A stretch of 64,000 nucleotides of DNA from Ignavibacteria bacterium (GTDB lineage Bacteria; Bacteroidota; Ignavibacteria; OLB7), in assembly GCA_020635205.1 (NCBI GenBank), contig JACKAE010000002.1:124001-188000 (forward strand). The letters are read 5' to 3'. Below are positions 6,851 through 15,354 of the stretch, piece after piece. The position numbers and the translations under genes are program-made. A model generated the notes under the pieces. That model ran no database searches, was not told the DNA's origin, and was given only the letters and a program-made list of their open reading frames with translations. How positions within the stretch are numbered: position 1 is the stretch's first letter; each line of letters begins with the position of its first letter.

Positions 6851-9122
6851 TTCCGTTCGCGACCAGATTATAGCGATCCTTACTGAACTATCTCCCCAAC
6901 TTCTAAAGACTAACGAACTCTCGAAGCATCTCGGGATTAAATCTGATTCCGAAGAGTACCAACTAGTGCGGGAGATACTCGAAGAACTTCAAGATCAGAA
7001 CATCATCTTCAAAGGGCCTCGTCGTCGCTTCGGTCGGGTTGTTCCGGACACTACAGTTCAGGGGAGATTGAAGATGATTGACTCCGGACGGTGGGAGTTA
7101 ATTCCTGAAGGTGGAACGAAGCCGGTGTTGAAGTTCGACAGAGATGAGATTTGGACAGGTTTCGACGGAGATGTTGTTCGGGCCAGACCCCTATCAGTTG
7201 CTCGTTCGGGTGAGATACCGTGGGGAGAAGTGACGCGAGTGGTGGAGAGGAGAACAGATCGGATTGTTGGAACGCTTCGTCAGGGAAGAGAACTCTACCT
7301 GCAACCGGATGGAAAGAAAATCCACCGGACAATTACAATCCCTCGTCGATATGTTAGGGATGCTCGGATTGGGGACAAGGTGGTGGTAGAACTGTTAGAG
7401 TGGAGCGACCCTGAGCTTGATCCTGCCGGGAAGGTTGTGCGGAAGATTGGGAGAGCCGGAGAGATGAGTTCCGAGATTGCCTCCCTTATCGAACAGTTCG
7501 ATGTCCGGATTGAGTTCCCTGAAGAAGTAATCGCAGAGGCTGAGGCTTATCCGTCAAAATTGACGGCGCGAGACCTTGAGGGACGCCGTGACCTCCGCGA
7601 AAAATCGATCTTCACGATTGACCCCTACGACGCTCGTGATTTCGACGACGCGATTTCGATCGAGCAACATGAAGATGGGGATGTCACGCTCGGTATCCAC
7701 ATCGCCGACGTTGGCCACTATGTTCCAGAAGGGAGTGAACTCGACCGTGAGGCATTCCAGCGTGGTACGTCGATCTACCTTGTCACCGGCGTGATTCCAA
7801 TGTTGCCGGAACGGCTCTCCAACGACCTCTGCTCTCTCAGGCCAAACCAGGATCGCCTCGCCTTCAGCGTGCACGTGCGGCTCTCGCCGAGAGGAGCAAT
7901 CAAGAAGTATGAGATTTTCAAGAGTGTGATCTGCTCTAAGCGACGATTCACCTACGAGGAAGCACTGGAAATTTTAGAGAGTGGCGAGGGAGATTTCTCC
8001 GACGATCTTCTATCGATTAACAAGGTTGTTCAAGCTCTCCGCGCAAATCGTCGTCGCTCTGGATCAATCGACTTTAACACCACCGAACTCAAGTTCCGTT
8101 TAGATGAAGAGGGGAAACCTGCCGAGGTGATTCCGAAGCGTGCTACAGAATCTACCCGGTTAATTGAAGATTGCATGTTGTTGGCGAACCGGGTTGTGGC
8201 GGAACACATCGGGAAGTTTAAGTACTTGGATCGGCGCAAGCGAGGGGGAGACCGCAATCCTTTCCTCTATCGAATTCACGATGTGCCACCCAAGGATAAG
8301 CTGATTGACCTCGCGAACTTCGTGAAGCAGTTCGGCTACTCGATTCCTGTTGACAATATCAAGCCGAAAGATTTGCAGAAGTTGGTGAGTGAAGCCCGCG
8401 AGAGTGAACACGAGCAGCTCATCACCGAGGTGACGCTTCGGTCGATGGCAAAGGCTGTCTACTCCGAACATAACATCGGCCACTTTGGTCTTGCCTTCCC
8501 GTGGTATACGCACTTCACTTCTCCGATCCGTCGCTATCCCGATTTAGTTGTTCACCGGCTTCTCTTCGAGTATTTGCAGGGGATGTCGACTGAACGTGCC
8601 ATCGCCCACTCGAAAAATGTTGGGTGGATTGCCGACCACTCGTCGCAGCGGGAACGGGTTGCTGTGGAGGCAGAGCGGAAGTCGATTAAGGTTGCAGAGG
8701 TAGAGTTCCTCACCAAACATGTGGGAGATATTTTCGAGGCGACGATCATCAGCGTTCTTCCCTTCGGGATGTTCGCCGAGTTGAAGGACCTCGGCATCCA
8801 AGGCTTGATCCCAACGCGAACGCTCAACGACGACCACTACCGATACAATGAGCGGAAGAGAGAGCTTGTTGGTCAGCGAAAGAGAAGGAGATTTCGGATA
8901 GGGAACGAGGTCTCAGTTCAGGTTGTGAAGGTGGATGAAGTGAATCAGGAGATTGACCTCGGACTGGTTGAGGGGAAGGGTGGAGAAAACGTTGTGAAGG
9001 GGAATCGGGTAAGTGGAGAAGGTCGACCTGATCTGGCGAACAGGGGAAAGAGGAAGTCAAAGAGAAAAGATTCACCCAGCAAAACGGGCAAGAAGAAGAA
9101 AGGGAAGGGGAGAAGGAGATAG
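6810..9122 (+). CDS. rnr: Ribonuclease R, 3'-5' exoribonuclease
   Basis: 770 residues, close to the family length. Residues 1-75 form a winged-helix RNase B-type N terminus, followed by OB-type cold-shock domains to ~250. The RNB catalytic domain starts at ~255; the metal-binding acidic cluster is IDPYDARDFDDAIS at ~268-282. HTPIRRYPD-like sequence (FTSPIRRYPDLVVHR) at ~570 is the second signature. An S1 domain lies at ~638-715 (GDIFEATIISVLPFGMFAEL), then a Lys/Arg-rich tail (~40 residues) as in other RNase R proteins. It degrades structured RNA, mRNA and rRNA in the cytoplasm. The second of two duplicated start regions gives the ATG at 6810. The kinase gene follows 17 bases after the stop and may be co-transcribed. 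Confidence 0.97.
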   Translation: MASKKHNNQAQLKSSVRDQIIAILTELSPQLLKTNELSKHLGIKSDSEEYQLVREILEELQDQNIIFKGPRRRFGRVVPDTTVQGRLKMIDSGRWELIPEGGTKPVLKFDRDEIWTGFDGDVVRARPLSVARSGEIPWGEVTRVVERRTDRIVGTLRQGRELYLQPDGKKIHRTITIPRRYVRDARIGDKVVVELLEWSDPELDPAGKVVRKIGRAGEMSSEIASLIEQFDVRIEFPEEVIAEAEAYPSKLTARDLEGRRDLREKSIFTIDPYDARDFDDAISIEQHEDGDVTLGIHIADVGHYVPEGSELDREAFQRGTSIYLVTGVIPMLPERLSNDLCSLRPNQDRLAFSVHVRLSPRGAIKKYEIFKSVICSKRRFTYEEALEILESGEGDFSDDLLSINKVVQALRANRRRSGSIDFNTTELKFRLDEEGKPAEVIPKRATESTRLIEDCMLLANRVVAEHIGKFKYLDRRKRGGDRNPFLYRIHDVPPKDKLIDLANFVKQFGYSIPVDNIKPKDLQKLVSEARESEHEQLITEVTLRSMAKAVYSEHNIGHFGLAFPWYTHFTSPIRRYPDLVVHRLLFEYLQGMSTERAIAHSKNVGWIADHSSQRERVAVEAERKSIKVAEVEFLTKHVGDIFEATIISVLPFGMFAELKDLGIQGLIPTRTLNDDHYRYNERKRELVGQRKRRRFRIGNEVSVQVVKVDEVNQEIDLGLVEGKGGENVVKGNRVSGEGRPDLANRGKRKSKRKDSPSKTGKKKKGKGRRR

Positions 9123-9139
9123 AGATAGACTAACCGAGC

Positions 9140-10057
9140 ATGAGCGTACACCTTTCCCGCGCAATCACCGAAGCCATCGAGCCGAACGTTCTCCTCTACT
9201 TCGGCGATCGTGGGAGGGCTTGGTTGAGAGATCTTCCAGAGGTTCTTTCTGAGGCAGAGCGGAAGTGGAACCTTCACCTGCTCGACCCATTTCCCAGCCT
9301 CTCGATCAACGCGGTTCTCCCTGCACTCCGCGAAGATGGAACCGCAGTTGTCTTGAAAGCTGGAGTGCCGAATCGGGAGATAGAGTTGGAAGTAGAATCC
9401 CTTCAATTCTTTGCTGGAGAGGGGAGCGTTCACCTCCTCGACGCTGATCTCCCAAATGGCCTTATACTTCTCGATCGAATCTTTCCGGGAACATCTGCGC
9501 TTCAGTGCGACGACGATCAGGCCGTAGAAGCCTTCGTTGAAGTATCGAAACGACCTCGGCACAGACTGCCACACGATCATAACTTTCCAACTCTCCAGAA
9601 CTGGTTCGAAGGGTTCGCAACGTATCGGCAACGATTTAACAGAGTGGGTGGACCGCTACCTCCGCAAATTTTTTCCAGAGCCGAAGATATTGCCACGGAA
9701 CTTCTCGCCTCAACAGAAGAAGAGGTTCTCCTCCACGGTGATCTCCACCACGCAAATCTTCTCCTCTCCACAGAACAGTCGTGGGTTGCAATCGATCCGA
9801 AGGGGGTTGTGGGTGATCCTCTCTTCGAGGTTGTCCCCTTCCTTCGAAATCCAATGCCGAGGCTGCTGAAGCTGGAGACAAAAAACGTTCTCCAGCATCG
9901 ACTCGCGATCATCAACGAACATCTCGGCTACGATATCGAGCGGATGATTCGGTGGGGAATCGCAGAATCGATTCTCTCAGCAATCTGGGACATTGATGAT
10001 GTAGCAGAAGGGTGGCGAAGGGGAGTGCAGGTTGCGGAGGTGTTGGTGGGGTTGTGA
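9140..10057 (+). CDS. APH(6)/hydroxyurea-type kinase family protein
   Basis: 305 residues with the protein-kinase-like APH fold. The catalytic loop is LLHGDLHHANLLL (~residues 197-209) and the metal loop AIDPKGVVGDPLFEV (~residues 219-233). That IDPKG-VGDP wording is typical of the APH_6_hur family (streptomycin 6-kinase and relatives) rather than of APH(3'). The N-terminal half is acidic and less conserved. Chromosomal members are common and their natural substrates mostly unknown, so antibiotic resistance should not be assumed. The gene begins 17 bases after rnr, which suggests co-transcription. No clear Shine-Dalgarno sequence precedes the ATG at 9140, in line with Bacteroidota habits. Confidence 0.85.
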   Translation: MSVHLSRAITEAIEPNVLLYFGDRGRAWLRDLPEVLSEAERKWNLHLLDPFPSLSINAVLPALREDGTAVVLKAGVPNREIELEVESLQFFAGEGSVHLLDADLPNGLILLDRIFPGTSALQCDDDQAVEAFVEVSKRPRHRLPHDHNFPTLQNWFEGFATYRQRFNRVGGPLPPQIFSRAEDIATELLASTEEEVLLHGDLHHANLLLSTEQSWVAIDPKGVVGDPLFEVVPFLRNPMPRLLKLETKNVLQHRLAIINEHLGYDIERMIRWGIAESILSAIWDIDDVAEGWRRGVQVAEVLVGL

Positions 10058-10131
10058 TAGTTTGAGGTATCTTCAAAAGAAAAATCTTCCCAGCATTTCA
10101 CCAGAATCTGATATTCATAGGAGATCACAGT

Positions 10132-10722
10132 ATGAAGTTGCCTGTTCTCAAAATTTGCCTTGTTCCATTCATTGCGTTGGTTCTTCTCGTTTGCTCCGGT
10201 TGCGGCAATGGTACAGATGAAGAGGGGGGGAGTAAATCAGCAGCGAAAGATTCAACGGTGGGGTCGGTTTCTGATACCAGTGGAACAGAGCCTTCCCTTT
10301 CGGATTCGAACGAAGGGGGGGATCAAGAACCAGTGGCTGAGAGCGGAAATCTGATTGACAAAGGAGGCTGGAGAAAAGATGTCCCGTTAAGCGATCTAAT
10401 TCGCGTAGTCCACCCAACTCCTAACAGTCTCATTACTTCACCCCTCAAAGTGAAGGGAGAAGCTGTCGGTGGCTGGTATTTCGAAGCTGTTTTCCCGATT
10501 ACTCTCTACGATAGTGAGGGGAATATTCTTGCTGAAATTATGCCGCTACCACAAGGGGAGTGGATGACCGAGAATTTCGTTCCGTTTACCGGTGAGAGTG
10601 AATTTGAGGTTCCTGATGGGGGAGTGGGGAAGCTGGTTTTCGAGCGTGATAATATGAGTGGGTCAGTAGAAGAAGACCGTTCGTTAACGATACCAGTCCG
10701 TTTTCCATCGAAGACTCGATAA
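10132..10722 (+). CDS. Lipoprotein with Gmad2 immunoglobulin-like domain
   Basis: 196 residues. A lipoprotein signal (LVPFIALVLLVCSGCGNG) ends at a lipobox Cys near residue 24. An acidic, Ser/Gly-rich linker runs to ~75. The remainder matches the Gmad2 pattern: IRVVHPTPNSLITSPLKVKG, then WYFEAVFPITLYDSEGNILA and a strand ending LVFERDN. Gmad2 domains occur in secreted and spore-germination proteins and are thought to bind surfaces or partners. The gene is alone, 74 bases after the kinase gene. Confidence 0.8.
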   Translation: MKLPVLKICLVPFIALVLLVCSGCGNGTDEEGGSKSAAKDSTVGSVSDTSGTEPSLSDSNEGGDQEPVAESGNLIDKGGWRKDVPLSDLIRVVHPTPNSLITSPLKVKGEAVGGWYFEAVFPITLYDSEGNILAEIMPLPQGEWMTENFVPFTGESEFEVPDGGVGKLVFERDNMSGSVEEDRSLTIPVRFPSKTR

Positions 10723-10765
10723 GGCTTCCGCATAGCATTGTTTTTGTTCGTTCCACTCTCTTCCG

Positions 10766-10832
10766 GTTGATGTCGTTAGAAACGACCAAAGACATCATTA
10801 CCGTATTTGCACCTCGATGAATCGAGGTGTTA
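10766..10832. repeat. Palindromic repeats (GTCGTTAGAAACGAC and CACCTCGATGAATCGAGGTG)
   Basis: Two perfect short inverted repeats: GTCGTTAGAAACGAC near 10772-10786 and CACCTCGAT-GA-ATCGAGGTG at 10810-10829, followed by TTAATGGGA. The same two palindromes appear together at 54770-54990, and the second has CCCCGAT variants at 24593 and 54750. They look like REP-type elements. Confidence 0.8.
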
Positions 10833-10885
10833 ATGGGAGCTTGTGCAGAGGGGACTTACTCTGCATCCTGCTGAGCTTCTAATCC

Positions 10886-11200
10886 TATCGAACTGCTCCC
10901 GGAGGGAGCAGTGATACGTGGCCGAGTGGAAAGCCGGAGGCTGCACCCCACGGCCATGATATGCTATTTGAATCTTCCGCCCTGAAGGGGCGGCTGAGCT
11001 GGAGGCATTGAGATCGGCTCTCTTCCATTCTGCCCCTTCGGGGCGAGGAGAACTATGAACGCTTTTCTTCCGGGGATTGGCATCCCCGGCCAGGTATCGG
11101 TAGCCCCTTCGGGGCAGTCGAATTGGTGGGCTTCGGTGTGGGCGGAGACCGAAGTCAACCGTTCGTGAATATCAAAGTATTCACCAAAGAAGCGAGAAAC
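10886..11200. repeat. Multi-hairpin element, tandem copy A (315 bp)
   Basis: First of three head-to-tail copies. The order of hairpins is the same as in the 188-487 copy. Its last ~75 bases (from GTCGAATTGGTGGG to AAGCGAGAAAC) are shared with copy B but not with copy C or the solitary copy, so the element has two kinds of 3' end. Confidence 0.85.
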
Positions 11201-11516
11201 TATCGAGCCGCTCCCGGAGGGAGCAGTGATACGTGGCCGAGGGGAAAGCCGGAGGCAGCACCCCACGGCCATGATATGCTATTTGAGTCTTCCGCCCTGA
11301 AAGGGCGGCTGAGCCGGAGACCTTGACATCGCCTCTCTTCCATTCTGCCCCTTCGGGGCGAGGAGAACTATGAACGCTTTTCTTCCGGGGATTGGCATCC
11401 CCGGCTACGTATCAATAGCCCCTTCGGGGCAGTCGAATTGGTGGGTTTCGATGTGTGGGCTGATATCGAAGTCGATCATTCATGATATCAAAGTATTCAC
11501 CAAAGAAGCGAGAAAC
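11201..11516. repeat. Multi-hairpin element, tandem copy B (316 bp)
   Basis: Second copy, nearly identical to copy A through the hairpin part; one stem has CTGAAAGGGCGG in place of CTGAAGGGGCGG. The 3' part diverges from copy A around GTGTGGGCTGATATCG. The short ORFs across it are not preserved between copies, so it is non-coding. Confidence 0.85.
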
Positions 11517-11815
11517 TATCGAGCCGCTCCCGGAGGGAGCAGTGATACGTGGCCGAGTGGAAAGCCGGAGGCTGCACCCCACGGCCATGATATGCTATTT
11601 GAGTCTTCCGCCCTGAAAGGGCGGCTGAGCTGGAGGCATTGACATCGCCTCTCTTCCATTCTGCCCCCTCGGGGCGAGGAGAACTACGAATGCTTTTCTT
11701 CCGGGGATTGGCATCCCCGGCTATCCGCCACGGCGGATCGGTAGCCCCTTCGGAACAGATGGTTGCTTGCACTTGTCTCTGCCGCAATGGTATTGTCCGC
11801 GAGGATATATAATTT
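11517..11815. repeat. Multi-hairpin element, tandem copy C (~299 bp)
   Basis: Third copy. It starts like copy B but ends like the solitary copy, with TCCGCCACGGCGGATCGG, GTAGCCCCTTCGG and then ATTGTCCGCGAGGATATAT. This shared end (ATTGTCCGCG plus an AT-rich stretch) probably marks the true boundary of the element. 11816-11912 leads to the deacetylase gene and shows nothing further. Confidence 0.85.
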
Positions 11816-11912
11816 CGATCGACTGACAGTGAACTGTTCTGGAGAGGTAGAGGCGTAACACCCGCTCTTCCAGCGAGTGAAGCTCTTTCGGTTCGTAGCC
11901 TTGCACTAATTT

Positions 11913-12650
11913 ATGAGTGATCGTTCCCGTATGAATTCAACAGAACGGAAAGTCTTGCGGAGAATTCGTCACCTCGCCTCTGTTCTTCTCCTCTTTCTCT
12001 TCTTTGCTTTTCTCTACAGTCGTTCTTGGAAACATGCCCTCTTCCTTGAACCGCTCTACGAAATCAAAACTGACCGCAATGTTGTAGTCTTAACGTTTGA
12101 TGATGGCCCTTCGGAAGGACGTACACTTCCGCTGCTCGATCTGTTAGAAAAACATAACGTGAAGGGAACATTCTTTATGCTCGGCCAGCAGATTGAGGAG
12201 TATCCCGACATTGCCCGGCAGGTAGTGGAGCGGGGACATCTTGTTGGCAATCACTCGTACGATCATCCTCGAATGTACCTGAAGTCACCCCAATTTATTC
12301 GAGGACAAATCGAGCGAACCGACAGCCTGATTATCTCGCTCGGTCAACCCGACGTTCACTACTTCCGTCCCCCCTTCTCAGCAAAGTTTATCCTGCTTCC
12401 ACTTGTTCTCAACTCGATGGACAAGTATTTGGTAACTGGTACATACGATCCACCTGCCGAATACCTCACACCATACAACGGAGCCGTTGTAGCGGGAGAG
12501 ATTGTTCAAAACATTCGTCCCGGCTCTATCATCTACCTTCACGATGGGAAGTCGAGCGATGTTGAAGAGTTCTTGAAATCTGTTGAGCTGACAATTCGAA
12601 AACTGAAAGAGAGGGGCTATGAGTTTGTGAGAGTGGATGGGGGGAGTTGA
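11913..12650 (+). CDS. Membrane-anchored polysaccharide deacetylase (NodB/CE4)
   Basis: 245 residues. An N-terminal membrane anchor at ~22-42 (LASVLLLFLFFAFLYS) precedes the NodB domain. The five CE4 motifs are visible in part: TFDDGPSEG (catalytic Asp and metal Asp) at ~60-68, HSYDHPRM (zinc HxxxH) at ~112-119, and FRPPFSA (motif 3) near 150. The final SIIYLHDGK at ~205-213 carries the last His. Such enzymes remove acetyl groups from peptidoglycan or polysaccharides at the cell surface. Length matches small single-domain members. The gene stands alone directly after the repeat array. Confidence 0.92.
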   Translation: MSDRSRMNSTERKVLRRIRHLASVLLLFLFFAFLYSRSWKHALFLEPLYEIKTDRNVVVLTFDDGPSEGRTLPLLDLLEKHNVKGTFFMLGQQIEEYPDIARQVVERGHLVGNHSYDHPRMYLKSPQFIRGQIERTDSLIISLGQPDVHYFRPPFSAKFILLPLVLNSMDKYLVTGTYDPPAEYLTPYNGAVVAGEIVQNIRPGSIIYLHDGKSSDVEEFLKSVELTIRKLKERGYEFVRVDGGS

Positions 12651-12799
12651 AATGGGCAGAAAAAAAGAAGTGAGGGGCATCTACGCTCGAAGAATTTCTC
12701 ATGGTTCAGTTCTTACCTGTATCCTTTGAACCGTATTTTTGCTGAGAAGCTCATCTTTTATCTCAAAGCCTCTCAATAAACACAAACCATCATTCAACA

Positions 12800-13279
12800 A
12801 TGTTTGTTCTCTTGCTCTTCGCTCTCAACCTGTTCCCTTTTTTCTTCCTCTTCGTCATTGCTGTGATGATTCTGATGCTCCTTTCTTTTTTCAGGAAAGG
12901 ACGCCAAGCACTTACCCTGTTCCCTCCTATTGACTCAGTGAACGTTCGCTTCAAGGAGAGTCGGGCGTCTGGTGCATCGCAAAAAAATTGGAAAACAAAA
13001 GTGGGAGGGGCGAGCAATACTCTTGACGTTATCGTCACGGAAGATGAACTCTGGATTACTATGAGTCCACTTTTTGCTTCCATTGCTCAGCAGTATGATA
13101 TGCTTCACAGAGTCCCTTTGGATCGAGTGAACGTTACGCAACGGGGCAATAATGGAGTTGGTCTGGAGTTGACGTTGGAGGATGGTAGTTCAACCGAGAT
13201 TATCTTGCGGCTTAGAAATCAGGAGAGGTTTCTCAATGTTATAGAGGAGAGTAAAATAGCAGGGAATTTTCTACCCTGA
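12800..13279 (+). CDS. Membrane-anchored hypothetical protein
   Basis: 159 residues, not recognised. The first ~30 residues are a strong hydrophobic segment (FVLLLFALNLFPFFFLFVIA), followed by a cytoplasmic or periplasmic domain of ~125 residues rich in beta-type patterns (TLDVIVTEDELWITMSP, GVGLELTLEDGSSTEIILRL). The pattern resembles PH-like or GRAM-like beta domains found behind a single membrane helix, but I cannot assign it. It lies between the deacetylase gene and a small lipoprotein gene, with gaps of 149 and 86 bases. Confidence 0.65.
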   Translation: MFVLLLFALNLFPFFFLFVIAVMILMLLSFFRKGRQALTLFPPIDSVNVRFKESRASGASQKNWKTKVGGASNTLDVIVTEDELWITMSPLFASIAQQYDMLHRVPLDRVNVTQRGNNGVGLELTLEDGSSTEIILRLRNQERFLNVIEESKIAGNFLP

Positions 13280-13365
13280 TTTGTTGTTCCTATTCAGCTG
13301 AATAAGGAATTTTGGAGAGATCTTTGTTTGTACATCCACAAATCATTCACAACAATTGAGCTGTT

Positions 13366-13800
13366 ATGAAAAACATCCAGTTAGTTGCCACTCTCAGCCT
13401 CACAATGGTTTTCTGTTCGTGCAGCGGAACACTCTCTCCAGAGCTAACCTCACTTCTTGGGAACTGGCGTTCAGAAAAGATCTACGTAAACGACCAATTG
13501 CAAGAGGAGCAGGTTAACGAGGGGGTTCTCCTCGGCTTCTGGCTCAATGATGAGAAGGAGCAGATGTATTATCGGGTGTTCGAGAGTGGAGACTTCTCGT
13601 TGCAAGGAGATCAACTGACGTTCACACCAAATCCTGACCTTAGAATACTAACGCGACGCTATACCTTGTTGGAACTCTCGGGCGACAGACTGGTTCTACA
13701 AGTTAGCGGAACGCGAAAGGAGTTAGGTTGGAATCTGGATGGAACCTCACCCGAAGAAGTTGTTGTTGTCCGAGAAGAATATCGGCGAGAGGAAATGTGA
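13366..13800 (+). CDS. Small lipoprotein, lipocalin-like
   Basis: 144 residues. A signal with lipobox (LTMVFCSCSG) places the modified Cys near residue 19. The body opens with LLGNWRSEKI, a GxW turn typical of lipocalin-like small FCB lipoproteins, and continues with strands YYRVFESGDFSLQGDQLTFT and LLELSGDRLVLQVSG. Function unknown. The stop codon lies one base before the next start (TGAGATG), so the two genes are probably co-transcribed and coupled. Confidence 0.65.
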   Translation: MKNIQLVATLSLTMVFCSCSGTLSPELTSLLGNWRSEKIYVNDQLQEEQVNEGVLLGFWLNDEKEQMYYRVFESGDFSLQGDQLTFTPNPDLRILTRRYTLLELSGDRLVLQVSGTRKELGWNLDGTSPEEVVVVREEYRREEM

Positions 13801-13801
13801 G

Positions 13802-14242
13802 ATGGCTGATTCTATGACGAGAAGTTTTATCGTGGCCACAATCCTCCCTTTTGGACTTGCTGTAATTATTGGGACTCTCTATGGTATAGTCTATGAACTT
13901 TCGGGTGCAGGTAATGACTATGTAAGCGAGTGGTCTGTAGATGATGGCACGATATTGTCAATCATGATGATTATCGGCTTCTCTCTCTTGATCTGCTTCT
14001 TTTCGCTCTCGTTCCTATTGAATCAATTGCAATTGATTCGCCGAAGTTCTATTCTCAGTCCTCTTTCGTGGTTCTTGATTCCACTTATACTATTGACCTG
14101 GGGAGCGATAACAGTTTTTGCTTCCCCTGGAATGGAGTTTGCAGAGAGCTTAGTGCCGGCCTACTTCCTTCTCGTCTGCTTACTTCATGTTGTCGGCTTG
14201 GTCGTTTCGTGTCTCCTCTATCGACGAAGCCTTTCTGAGTAG
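13802..14242 (+). CDS. Small four-helix membrane protein, unknown
   Basis: 146 residues from ATG 13802. An in-frame start at 13739 exists but would overlap the upstream gene by 62 bases, and 13802 is preceded by GAGAGGAAATG, a fair ribosome site. Four hydrophobic segments at about residues 8-28, 48-68, 85-105 and 118-138 make a small integral membrane protein. No family recognised. It is one base after the lipocalin-like gene. Confidence 0.7.
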   Translation: MADSMTRSFIVATILPFGLAVIIGTLYGIVYELSGAGNDYVSEWSVDDGTILSIMMIIGFSLLICFFSLSFLLNQLQLIRRSSILSPLSWFLIPLILLTWGAITVFASPGMEFAESLVPAYFLLVCLLHVVGLVVSCLLYRRSLSE

Positions 14243-14376
14243 ATCTCTGTTGAAAATCGTCGCGAAGAAATATGCTGAGTGCAGTTGTTCCAACCTATCT
14301 ACTCACCATTGAGGAACGTTCCAGTGGGTTGTGCGTATAGGTGGTAACCACCATCATACAGAACACTCAAAGAACA

Positions 14377-15096
14377 ATGCAACATCCTATCGTTCTCCAG
14401 ACAAGACTTCTTGTCTCCCTTCTTCTTCTCTCTTCATTCATTGCTGGCTGTCTTGATTCAGGGGGTGACCGGCCGGGTCAGGATCGTGGCGAGGCGCACC
14501 GACAACTTGCCGATAATCGTGAATGTTCTCCTTCGCTCCGCTCCCTCTCCACAAGGGAACGTGCCGCAATTCTTCGCGAACGTTTCGAACGAGCAATTGC
14601 ATGCTCAGAAGAGGAGCGAGTGCAGAGTGAATATGAATTCTTCTGTGCCTTCCCCTCATCGTTTAGCGAGATGAATGAACTGTATGGATTCAGTGATGAA
14701 GAGGGACCTAAGATTCTGTATGATGGTGGAGGTAAACAGATCGAGCTTTTCAAGAGACTTGGCTCTGTACCCCCTGAAGAATACTACCAGAAGTATGTGG
14801 ATATTTCAATCGGGGGTGTATGGGAAGCAGATAACATTCAAGGGGCGTTTGGTTTCGGTGAAAGATTGACCAGCGATACGAAGAATGCGTGCCTTTATCT
14901 TTCCATGAGGTCAGACGAAGAGATTGTTAGCCTCTTTCACTTTCTCTTTGATGGTCCCCACCCAGATGACAAGGATGCGCTGGCGGAATTTGAAACTCTA
15001 CACAAGATTGTGGCGGCAGAAAGTGAACGACTGGGCAAGTTGATGGAGAGTGCCTACGCGATGTTGTTGGCGGAATCGGACGGACATGGAGGTTGA
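14377..15096 (+). CDS. Lipoprotein of unknown function, charged helical body
   Basis: 239 residues from ATG 14377; a GTG at 14341 would add 12 residues with no gain in the signal. The signal (LLVSLLLLSSFIAGC) ends at a lipobox Cys. The body is rich in charged residues and looks largely helical (RAAILRERFERAIACSEEER, then a segment EYEFFCAFPSSFSEMNELYG). Acidic C terminus. No domain recognised. It is monocistronic; 258 bases separate it from htpG. Confidence 0.65.
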   Translation: MQHPIVLQTRLLVSLLLLSSFIAGCLDSGGDRPGQDRGEAHRQLADNRECSPSLRSLSTRERAAILRERFERAIACSEEERVQSEYEFFCAFPSSFSEMNELYGFSDEEGPKILYDGGGKQIELFKRLGSVPPEEYYQKYVDISIGGVWEADNIQGAFGFGERLTSDTKNACLYLSMRSDEEIVSLFHFLFDGPHPDDKDALAEFETLHKIVAAESERLGKLMESAYAMLLAESDGHGG

Positions 15097-15354
15097 CCGT
15101 CGTTTGGTTGCCTTTTCAGGCACTTAAAGTTTCCTGACCTTTTTCCTTCTTTGCATTCTTTTCTTCTCCGGTACGCTCGATGCACACCCTGAAGAGGTGC
15201 AGCTACCACCATGTCTTTTCCCTTACTCAAAGTTCGTAACGGAAAGGACACCTCTCTTCTCCGTATTTTCTCTCTTTGAAGGTGGCTGCCTCACAAGATG
15301 TGGTCTGCCTCTCTTCTCCTTTTTTGAATTTTTCATTTTGAATTTTGAATTGAT
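15097..15354. other. Intergenic region before htpG with GAATTTT-type leader
   Basis: Nothing coding seen. Bases ~15325-15352 repeat the words TTTTTGAATTTTTCATTTTG and GAATTTTGAATT directly before the htpG start. Almost the same leader precedes the gene at 52677, and an eight-copy form precedes the gene at 39934. I see no heat-shock CIRCE element or a clear promoter. Confidence 0.6.

Noticed and set aside
9140..10057. Calling the kinase a streptomycin resistance gene
   Set aside because: Family membership alone does not show antibiotic activity; context is housekeeping.
11370..11642. 90-residue ORF inside the multi-hairpin array
   Set aside because: The frame is not preserved between copies, and the region is dominated by inverted repeats.
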